A stretch of DNA of 19,140 nt. It comes from an uncultured Selenomonadaceae bacterium (GTDB taxonomy: Bacteria; Bacillota; Negativicutes; Selenomonadales; Selenomonadaceae). Location: NCBI GenBank assembly GCA_910579115.1, contig CAJTSO010000036.1, positions 790 through 19,929 on the forward strand. Reading direction: 5' to 3'. This document shows positions 13,261-19,140 of the stretch, piece after piece. Position numbers and translations under genes: made by a program. Position 1 is the first letter of the stretch. Every line of letters begins with the position of its first letter. The notes under the pieces were generated by a model. The model was given only the letters and a program-made list of their open reading frames with translations, had not been told where the DNA came from and made no database searches.

Positions 13261-14763
13261 ATGCCGGAAGCAATCAACGGCGCAGGTCAAGTCAATGGAA
13301 TGAATGAACAGCTGAAGGACAGCTATGGGATCAGCCGACAGAGTGCAGCCTCTGCCTATCAACCAGCTGCCGGGGCTGTTGAAACGGTTCGTCCCTCGGG
13401 GATGGAGGCGCCTGCTTTCAGAGCGGAGCTGTCTGCTGTGCCCGACCGAAGCGGCGACCCCCAGAAGGAGGTTCAGTCCATCCGCCAGAAGCTCTATCAG
13501 GGGGTAGAGCTGTCCACGGAGGAAATGGATTTTATTGAAGAGCACGACGAAAATCTTTACAACAAGGCGCAGGAGGCGGAGGATGTCCGCCGGGAGCTGC
13601 GGAGCAGTCTTGAAAAGGCCGGTAATGGGGGAGAGGCTCAGGCCATCGCCCAGCAGGCCGCCAAGGCTGTGGCCCAGGGAATGTCCTCCGCCGGGGCTGT
13701 TACCGCTGCCCGGGAAAATTCGGTCGCCAATATTCAAGCCGCTGGAGAAAAGAAGGATGCCGCCGCGGAGATGGCCGCCACTGGCTCCATGTCAGCGGCT
13801 AACCCCGCTCCTCAGACCAAGACCGCCAGCAATCAGGCAGCGGCTTCTACCGGTTCCGTCAACGGTACGGCCCAGCAGGGTTCTGCTCAGGAAATCATCG
13901 CCATGAACGCGGCCCGAGGTCAGACCGGCGCCAATGTGGCTCCTAACTCCGGTCTGGCGGCGATGCAGTCTGCCAATGGGCCCGTCCTGAACGTAACTGC
14001 CCCTCAGCAGTCTGGCCCTAATGCCATCGACCACAAGAGCGGCGTTCTCTCCGCCAACAGCACCGCCATGGAAGCAGTGGCCACCAACAGTACCAATTAC
14101 AGCTCTATAGAACAGCTGGAGACTGCCAGCTCCGTCACCAATTCTAATGCCGCAAACCAAACCTATGCCGCCGTGGCCAGTACCTCGGTACCCTCCGCAG
14201 GGTCCGCCGCCGTGACGGACGTTGCCGCCGCCGCCGAAGCCGCCGCTTCCGAGCCTGGCATTGCCGAAAATCATGTGGCCGAGGTCTCGGCTGTTCCCAC
14301 GGTGGCCGAGCGGATTTCCACCGGCGAACTCAAATCTGCCGCCCAGCAGTCCACAGGCAGCGCCACCCCGATCCAGCAGGAGGAGGAACGCCGGGCCGCC
14401 GCTGTCCGCCCCATGGCCGGGACGGGAAAGACTGTCCAAAAGACGGAGAACAAGGCCGCCGAAGCCCAGCAGGCCATGCGCCAGCAGCGGGAGGCCGCCG
14501 CTCAGGAGAAGGAGGCAAAGACGGAGGCTCAGCAGCGTTCCGAGGCCCGCATTCAGCGGTTCATGAAGCAGCAGGAGGCTCAGCAGGATGCGGAGCCCTC
14601 CAAGGCGGTGGTAAACTCCCGGGCCGTCCGCCGCGCCTGGGAGCAGTATACCAGGAACCAGCAGGCCGCCGCACAGGGAGACGCCGCCGGGGCCATAACC
14701 GCCGCCAACAACACTGCCTATGAAAAGCTCCGCAGTTACAACAAGCTGACCGATGCCCGTTAA
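13261..14763 (+). CDS. Ala/Gln-rich low-complexity protein of unknown function
   Basis: A 500-residue protein that I do not recognise. It has no signal peptide and no membrane segment. An N-terminal part (about 70-125) looks structured and helical (SIRQKLYQGVELSTEEMDF, then EEHDENLYNKAQEAEDVRR). A long middle (about 125-370) is rich in A, S, N, T and Q and looks disordered. A C-terminal part (about 375-500) is charged, with EAQQAMRQQREAAAQEKEAK as a likely coiled coil, then a compact end AWEQYTRNQQAAAQGDAAG. Glutamine is very frequent and almost always CAG, the codon read by the tRNA-Gln encoded just upstream. ATG at 13261 follows GAGGAGAGG by 8 bases; the GTG at 13252 touches that site. It has its own promoter and terminator, so it is a single-gene unit. 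Codon use is normal for the window. Confidence 0.85.
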   Translation: MPEAINGAGQVNGMNEQLKDSYGISRQSAASAYQPAAGAVETVRPSGMEAPAFRAELSAVPDRSGDPQKEVQSIRQKLYQGVELSTEEMDFIEEHDENLYNKAQEAEDVRRELRSSLEKAGNGGEAQAIAQQAAKAVAQGMSSAGAVTAARENSVANIQAAGEKKDAAAEMAATGSMSAANPAPQTKTASNQAAASTGSVNGTAQQGSAQEIIAMNAARGQTGANVAPNSGLAAMQSANGPVLNVTAPQQSGPNAIDHKSGVLSANSTAMEAVATNSTNYSSIEQLETASSVTNSNAANQTYAAVASTSVPSAGSAAVTDVAAAAEAAASEPGIAENHVAEVSAVPTVAERISTGELKSAAQQSTGSATPIQQEEERRAAAVRPMAGTGKTVQKTENKAAEAQQAMRQQREAAAQEKEAKTEAQQRSEARIQRFMKQQEAQQDAEPSKAVVNSRAVRRAWEQYTRNQQAAAQGDAAGAITAANNTAYEKLRSYNKLTDAR

Positions 14764-14788
14764 TTTGGCCTGAATAAATATTGCGTAA

Positions 14789-14838
14789 AAAAATGAAGCC
14801 GGAGGGGGTTGCTCTTTTCCTGCTTCATTTTTATTTTT
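14789..14838 (+). terminator. Terminator of the Ala/Gln-rich protein gene
   Basis: Stem AAAAATGAAGC (14789-14799) with GCTTCATTTTT (14822-14832), followed by ATTTTT. The 22-base loop is longer than usual and has some internal G-U pairing potential. Confidence 0.75.
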
Positions 14839-14863
14839 CAACGGGGGTAAATTTTATCTATCA

Positions 14864-14892
14864 TTGACATAATTATAGCTGATATATATAAT
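14864..14892 (+). promoter_or_regulatory. Promoter of the corrinoid/haem operon
   Basis: TTGACA (14864-14869), a 17-base spacer and TATAAT (14887-14892): a full consensus promoter. Transcription would start near 14899, giving a leader of about 170 bases before cobI. Confidence 0.85.
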
Positions 14893-14898
14893 TATAAA

Positions 14899-15038
14899 TA
14901 ATGAAACGAAAATTTTTATAATGTCAGCCTGACGGAAAATACCACTGGCGTTTTCAAAACCGGCGGTATGATGAGACAGGAACCTGCGAGCAAACGGATA
15001 GATAGAGATTACCTGCCCTCGCGGCGGGTTTTTATTTT
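14899..15038 (+). promoter_or_regulatory. Cobalamin-riboswitch-like leader with terminator
   Basis: The leader holds a small hairpin GTCAG-CC-TGAC (14923-14933) and a longer one, ATACC(A)CTGG against CCGG(C)GGTAT (about 14939-14969), whose 5' side contains CCACTGG. AGACAGGAACCTGC (14974-14987) follows, close to the B12 box AGYCAGRANACCTGCC but one base short. CTGCGAG (14984-14990) can pair with CTCGCGG (15018-15024), which would break up the terminator at 15012-15038. That gives two exclusive folds, as expected of a riboswitch before corrinoid genes. The usual 5' half (GGGAA and GGTG-type core) is not visible and there is little room for it, so this may be a reduced or different class. Confidence 0.5.
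15012..15038 (+). terminator. Leader (attenuator) terminator before cobI
   Basis: CCTGCC (15012-15017), loop CTCGC, GGCGGG (15023-15028), then TTTTTATTTT. It lies 31 bases before the cobI start codon, so it must be opened for the operon to be transcribed. Confidence 0.75.
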
Positions 15039-15069
15039 GCCTTAAAAGAATTTTTAGGAGGAACATTTC

Positions 15070-15771
15070 ATGCGCGGAACATTTTACGGTATTGGTGTAG
15101 GTCCCGGCGATCCTGAGCTTCTCACCATTAAGGCGGCCAACATCCTGAAGAAGGTGGACGTGATTATCGCTCCCAAAACCGAAAAGAAAGAGGGCAGCGT
15201 GGCCTTTAATATTGCCAGGCCCTATCTTCGGGACGACGTGGAAATAGTCTATCAGGTATTTCCCATGGTCAGGGGCTTTGCCGGTAATAGCGGCGATGCC
15301 TGGGAGAAGAACAAGGACGAGATTATCGCCCTGCTGGATGCCGGCAAAAATGTGGCTTTCCTGACTCTGGGGGACGCCATGTTCTACAGCACCTATATCT
15401 ACGTTTTCCGGCTTTTGGAGAAAGCTGGTATCCCCATTGAAACAGTTCCCGGCATCCCGGCTTTCGTGGCCATCGGCAGTCATTTGAACTGGCCCATCGT
15501 GGAGGGAGACGATGTCCTTTCCATCATTCCGGCCACCGCCGGTCCGGAGCGGGTCAGGGAGGCCATCAGGACTGCCGACAACGTGGTCATCATGAAGGTC
15601 TACAAGAATTTCCCCGATATTGCCGATACCCTCCAGGAATGCGGCATGATCGACAAGGCGGTGATGGTCAGCCGCTGCGGCTTGCCCGATGAGGAGCGTA
15701 TCGACGACATCGCTTCCCGGTCCAGGCAGCCGGTGAACTACCTGTCCACGGTGCTGGCCCGTAAGCGCTGA
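15070..15771 (+). CDS. cobI: Precorrin-2 / cobalt-factor II C20-methyltransferase
   Basis: This enzyme uses S-adenosylmethionine to methylate C-20 of precorrin-2 or its cobalt form during cobalamin synthesis; in an anaerobe the cobalt-first route (CbiL) is more likely. The 233-residue protein has the tetrapyrrole methylase pattern: GIGVGPGDPELLTIKA at the start, then FLTLGDAMFYSTYIYVFRLL, then ETVPGIPAFVAIGSHL, and a late NVVIMKVYKNF. Length is normal for the family. ATG at 15070 has TAGGAGGA 8 bases upstream. It is the first gene of the operon; its TGA overlaps the next ATG by one base, so translation is coupled. Confidence 0.95.
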   Translation: MRGTFYGIGVGPGDPELLTIKAANILKKVDVIIAPKTEKKEGSVAFNIARPYLRDDVEIVYQVFPMVRGFAGNSGDAWEKNKDEIIALLDAGKNVAFLTLGDAMFYSTYIYVFRLLEKAGIPIETVPGIPAFVAIGSHLNWPIVEGDDVLSIIPATAGPERVREAIRTADNVVIMKVYKNFPDIADTLQECGMIDKAVMVSRCGLPDEERIDDIASRSRQPVNYLSTVLARKR

Positions 15772-16436
15772 TGGACTACCCGATAAATTTGAAGCTCCGG
15801 GGCCGCCGGGTTTTTATCATCGGCGGCGGCCGGGTGGCTCAGCGGCGGGTGGAGGACCTGCTGAAAGCGGAGGCGAGGGTAACGGTTATTTCCCCGGCCC
15901 TTACCGGCCGGCTGGCACAGGAGGCGGCTGTTGGGAAGCTTTCCCACGTGCCGGCGAAATATACTGCCGGAGCCATCGAGGCCCTGGGGGCGGAATACGG
16001 GGAAACGCCCCGGCTGGTCATCGTCGCCACTCCCGATGAGACAGCCAACAAGCTGGCGGCTGACGATGCTCACGGTAAAAACATCCTGGTAAATATGGCG
16101 GCTCCCCCCATGGAGGAGAGCGATTTTATCGTCCCCGCCCGCATCCAGCGGGGGGAGCTGCTGGTTACCATCGCCACCGGTGGTCTCAGCCCCGCCTTCT
16201 CCCGGTTTATCAGATTGCAGCTGGAAAAGTCCGGGCTGGAGGAGTTTGCGGATTTTCTCCGGCGGCTCTCCCCCCTCCGCCGCCGGGTACGGGCGGAAAT
16301 CGAACCGGAGAAACGGGAGCAGTTCTGGCGGGACGTTCTTACGGAGGAGCTGGCGTCCCTGATAAAAGCACGAAAATTTGATTCGGCGGAGGCAGCTATC
16401 GAAAATGCACTTGGTCATTTTGGGGTTAAACCATAA
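15771..16436 (+). CDS. Precorrin-2 dehydrogenase / sirohydrochlorin ferrochelatase (SirC/Met8 type)
   Basis: This enzyme oxidises precorrin-2 to sirohydrochlorin with NAD and can in many cases insert iron (sirohaem) or cobalt. The 221 residues match the free-standing form of the CysG N-terminal domain. The Rossmann motif is VFIIGGGRVAQRRVEDLL (about 14-31). RLVIVATPDETANK holds the conserved aspartate used in chelation and dehydrogenation. LVNMAAPPMEESDFIVPARI and LLVTIATGGLSPAFSR are family motifs. It starts at the TGATG overlap with cobI and ends 32 bases inside hemA. It supplies the branch from uroporphyrinogen III to sirohaem and, through sirohydrochlorin, to cobalamin. Confidence 0.93.
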   Translation: MDYPINLKLRGRRVFIIGGGRVAQRRVEDLLKAEARVTVISPALTGRLAQEAAVGKLSHVPAKYTAGAIEALGAEYGETPRLVIVATPDETANKLAADDAHGKNILVNMAAPPMEESDFIVPARIQRGELLVTIATGGLSPAFSRFIRLQLEKSGLEEFADFLRRLSPLRRRVRAEIEPEKREQFWRDVLTEELASLIKARKFDSAEAAIENALGHFGVKP

Positions 16437-17732
16437 AACCGCGCCGGTGGAGGTGCGGGAAAGATTTTCCCTTTCCCGGGAAAGCATCATAAAGGGGCTG
16501 AAAAACCTGCCCCTGTATCAGACTCTCGACGAGGCGGTGGTTCTCTCTACCTGCAACCGCAGCGAGATCTACGCGGTGGTAGACGAAAAAAACGCCAACG
16601 TCCGGCAGTTGAAGCAGTTTTGGTTCGACCTGTCCGGCAGCAACGAGGAGATCGATGAATACCTCTATTCCTTCTATGATGAGGATTGTATCCGCCATCT
16701 CTTCTGGGTGGCCAGCTCCCTGGACTCCCTCATCATCGGCGAGGGGCAGATCCTCAGCCAGGTGAAGGAAGCCTACTCCATCGCCCGGGAGGAAAATTCC
16801 ACCAGCACCATCCTGAACACTCTGTTCCACCGGGCCATTGCCACTGGTAAGCGGGTCCGGACGGAAACCCGCATCGCCTTCAACGCGGTCAGCGTCAGCT
16901 ACGCGGCGGTGGAGCTGGCCAAAAAGGTCTTCGGCACTCTTGCGGAGTCCAACGTTCTCATTTACGGGGCCGGTAAAATGGCGGAGCTGGCCGCGCAAAA
17001 TCTTTTGGGAGCCGGGGCCAGGAAATCTATGTGGCCAACCGCCACCGGGATAAAGCCCAGGAGCTGGCCCGCCGTTTCAACGGAACCGCCGTCAGCTTCA
17101 ACGATGCCTTCACCGAGGCCGGTAATACCGACGTAGTAATTACCAGCACCGGCGCCCCCCATTACGTAGTCCGTCCCTGGGCCGTCCAGCAGGTCATGGC
17201 CCGCCGGGCCGGACGTCCCCTCATCTTCATCGACATTGCCGTCCCCCGGGATGTGGATCCTCTGGTGGGAGATATCAAGGGAGTGACCCTTTACAACATC
17301 GACGACCTGGAAGCAGTGGTGGATGAACACAAGGAGGCCCGGGGCAAGGAAGCGAAGCTGGCGGAAACCATCATTGAGGAGGAGCTTGACTCCATTCTGG
17401 ACAAGTTCCAGTACCTTTCCTGCCAGCCACTGATGGCGCTCCTTTCCCGCCGGGCGGAAACGATCCGGGCTCGGGAACTGCGGCGGATTCAGTCCAAGCT
17501 GCCCGCCAGTCTGGACGAGGACAGCCACCGGCTCATCGAGCATATGACGAAAATGATCGTCCGCAAGCTCCTCCGGGAGCCCATGAAGGAAATAAACGCC
17601 AGCGCCGGAACGGAAAAGGAAAACTTCTATATCAAGGCCATGACAAAGCTCTTTAAGCTGGATATGGTAGGGACGGCGGCAAATTTTGAGCAGCGGCACA
17701 GAGCTGCCGGCGACGGGAGGAAGGAAGCTTGA
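16405..17732 (+). pseudogene. hemA: Glutamyl-tRNA reductase, broken by a one-base frameshift
   Basis: HemA reduces glutamyl-tRNA to glutamate-1-semialdehyde, the first step of tetrapyrrole synthesis by the C5 route. From ATG at 16405 the protein reads MHLVILGLNHKTAPVEVRER, with the catalytic cysteine C50 in LSTCNRSEIYA, H98 in IRHLF, IIGEGQILSQVKEAY, and the NADPH loop IYGAGKMAEL (about 187-195). At about 17020-17024 (residue 206) the frame is lost: reading on gives junk to 17136, while the frame starting at GAA 17022 continues properly with EIYVANRHRDKAQELA to the stop at 17730-17732. One missing base, most simply a third G in GCCAGGAAATC, accounts for it; restored, the product is about 442 residues, a normal length. 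No slippery heptamer is present. It is either a sequencing error or a recent mutation. Start codon preceded by GGAGG. Confidence 0.9.
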
Positions 17733-18664
17733 GATCCACCATAAAAATCGGTACCCGGCAAAGCGCCTTGGCTCTCTGGCAGGCAGAATACGTAGCAAAA
17801 TGTCTCCGGGATAAATATCCCGGCCTCGCGGTGGAGCTGGTAAAGATGACCACCAAGGGGGACCGGATACTGGATGCCCCGTTGTCAAAAATCGGCGGCA
17901 AGGGGCTCTTTACCAAGGCCCTGGAAACTGCCATGCTGGAAGGCCGGATCGACATGGCCGTCCACAGTCTGAAGGATATGCCCGCCATCGTTCCGGAGGG
18001 GCTTACTATCGCCTGTATTACCAGGCGGTACGACGCCGGGGACGCTTTCGTCTCCAATAAATACGACCGCTTTGACCAGCTGCCCCCCGGAGCTGTCGTT
18101 GGCACCAGTTCCCTCCGGCGCAGGGCCCAGCTTCTGGCCATGCGGTCCGACCTTACCATCCGGGATTTGCGGGGCAACGTAAACAGCCGCTTGGCCAAAC
18201 TGGATGGGGGGGAGTACGATGCCCTCATCCTGGCCTGCGCCGGGCTCAAGCGCCTTGGCTTCGGCGGCAGGATAAAGGAGGTCATCAGCCGGGAGAATCT
18301 CCTGCCCGCCGTAGGGCAGGGAGCCTTGGCCATAGAAGCCCGGGCGGAGGACAGGGAGATTCTCGATCTGATTGAATTTCTGAACCATGAGGACACCTGG
18401 GCCGCCGCCAGCCTGGAACGGGCCTTCCTGAGCCGGGTGGAGGGGGGCTGCCAGGTTCCCGTGGGCGTGTACGCTCAGGTAAAGGACAGCGGCATTGAAG
18501 CGGAGGCCGTCATTGCCAGCCTGGACGGGGCAAGGGTCTTCCGGGGGAAAATAAAAGGCGGCATTGAAGAGGCCGCCAGCCTTGGCCGGCAGCTGGCCGG
18601 GTCCCTGCTGGAGGACGGCGCTTTGGAAATAATGCAGGAGCTGGGACTTTTGAAGAAGGAGTAA
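17729..18664 (+). CDS. hemC: Hydroxymethylbilane synthase (porphobilinogen deaminase)
   Basis: HemC joins four porphobilinogen molecules into linear hydroxymethylbilane, on a dipyrromethane cofactor held by a cysteine. The 311-residue protein has all the marks: KIGTRQSALALWQA at the N-terminus, KIGGKGLFTKALE, HSLKDMP with catalytic D83, GTSSLRRRAQL and RDLRGNVNSRL (arginines that hold the growing chain), and EGGCQVPVG with the cofactor cysteine C241. The start is TTG at 17729, 8 bases after GGAGG, overlapping the hemA stop (TTGA), so translation is coupled to hemA. No hemB is seen in the window. A 111-base gap follows before cobA, holding only a short degenerate intergenic repeat-like stretch (CCTCCCCTTTAGGAG). 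Confidence 0.96.
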   Translation: MRSTIKIGTRQSALALWQAEYVAKCLRDKYPGLAVELVKMTTKGDRILDAPLSKIGGKGLFTKALETAMLEGRIDMAVHSLKDMPAIVPEGLTIACITRRYDAGDAFVSNKYDRFDQLPPGAVVGTSSLRRRAQLLAMRSDLTIRDLRGNVNSRLAKLDGGEYDALILACAGLKRLGFGGRIKEVISRENLLPAVGQGALAIEARAEDREILDLIEFLNHEDTWAAASLERAFLSRVEGGCQVPVGVYAQVKDSGIEAEAVIASLDGARVFRGKIKGGIEEAASLGRQLAGSLLEDGALEIMQELGLLKKE

Positions 18665-18775
18665 CCTATGATCAGTCAGCCTCCCCTTTAGGAGCCTCTG
18701 TTAGATTTAACCTTCAACAGTCACCGCTCGTTATAAATTTTCTGCCTGAGTGAAGGGAAAGGAAAGGATATAATA

Positions 18776-19140
18776 ATGCCCGGAAAAGTATTTCTCGTTG
18801 GCGCCGGTCCCGGCGACTGGCGGCTCACCACCCTGAAAACCGCCGACGCCCTCAAGCTTGCCGATGTAGTCATCTACGACCGGCTGGCGGACCAGCGCAT
18901 TCTCAGCTTGGCTCCCCGGACAGCCGAATTCATCTATGTGGGCAAGGCTTCCAGCCATCACACCATGAAACAGGACGACATCAGCCGCCTCATCTGCGAT
19001 AAAGCCCTGGAAGGGAAAACCGTGGTGCGCCTGAAGGGCGGCGATCCCTTCGTATTTGGCCGGGGCGGCGAGGAAGCGCTCCTTCTGAAAGAGAACCACA
19101 TCCCCTTTGAAATCGTTCCCGGTGTCACCAGCGCCATCTC
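18776..19140 (+). CDS. cobA: Uroporphyrinogen-III C-methyltransferase, 5' part (cut by window)
   Basis: SUMT adds two methyl groups to uroporphyrinogen III to make precorrin-2, the branch point to sirohaem and cobalamin. The first 121 codons read MPGKVFLVGAGPGDWRLTT, then DVVIYDRLADQRIL, VGKASSHHTMKQDDI, VVRLKGGDPFVFGRGGEE and EIVPGVTSAI, all core motifs of this methylase family. ATG at 18776 has AAAGGA 7 bases upstream. The frame is open to the window edge. In related clusters this gene is often fused to uroporphyrinogen-III synthase (hemD), which would supply the step missing between HemC and this enzyme; whether that is so here lies outside the window. Confidence 0.95.
   Translation, partial: MPGKVFLVGAGPGDWRLTTLKTADALKLADVVIYDRLADQRILSLAPRTAEFIYVGKASSHHTMKQDDISRLICDKALEGKTVVRLKGGDPFVFGRGGEEALLLKENHIPFEIVPGVTSAI

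Noticed and set aside
13792..14841. 349-codon minus-strand frame opposite the Ala/Gln-rich gene
   Set aside because: G/L-rich mirror of a repetitive GC-rich gene; it runs through the terminator and has no promoter or ribosome site of its own.
17020..17031. Programmed -1 frameshift in hemA
   Set aside because: A -1 shift would restore the protein, but there is no X-XXY-YYZ slippery heptamer and no clear downstream stem, and hemA is not known to use recoding.
1..19140. CRISPR arrays, rRNA genes, prophage genes
   Set aside because: I saw no regularly spaced short repeats, no rRNA signatures and no phage structural or integrase genes on either strand.

Overview
The window looks like chromosomal DNA of a GC-rich, flagellated, anaerobic Firmicute, most likely of the Negativicutes (Selenomonadales) type. 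This rests on GC-rich codon use with AT-rich promoters close to TTGACA/TATAAT, strong AGGAGG-type ribosome sites with frequent TTG starts, an ssrA tag ending in NYALAA, a TAXI-type TRAP system, and a clustered corrinoid/haem block using the C5 (glutamyl-tRNA) route. The taxonomic placement is inference.

Layout. 1-2650 (minus): a TAXI-type TRAP transporter, with the fused permease first and the binding lipoprotein (cut by the window edge) second, separated by a long imperfect palindrome. 2870-5811 (plus): gyrA with a long structured leader. 5812-7221: a strong hairpin, then a small AT-rich two-gene cassette (unknown protein plus DUF4160) between two 109-bp direct repeats at the 3' end of ssrA (tmRNA, minus). 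7403-9436 (minus): a PaaI-type thioesterase followed by a LytR-CpsA-Psr protein. 9541-11186 (minus): a flagellin whose variable centre is replaced by a von Willebrand factor A (VWA) domain, with a sigma-28-like promoter. 11232-12826 (minus): a decayed flagellin 3' end and diaminopropionate ammonia-lyase (dpaL). 12909-14838 (plus): tRNA-Gln(CUG) and an Ala/Gln-rich protein of unknown function. 14864-19140 (plus): a promoter, a cobalamin-riboswitch-like leader with a terminator, then cobI, precorrin-2 dehydrogenase, hemA (frameshifted), hemC and the start of cobA.

How the parts work together. The last block makes uroporphyrinogen III and diverts it to sirohaem and cobalamin; gene overlaps and the leader suggest one B12-responsive operon. 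The TRAP transporter and dpaL lie 10 kb apart but carry nearly the same promoter (33 of 39 bases identical, ungapped, with a palindrome over the -35). This suggests a shared regulator and possibly uptake plus breakdown of an amino acid. The most unusual single gene is the VWA-bearing flagellin, which would cover the filament with metal-dependent binding domains. The most unusual locus is the repeat-flanked cassette at ssrA.
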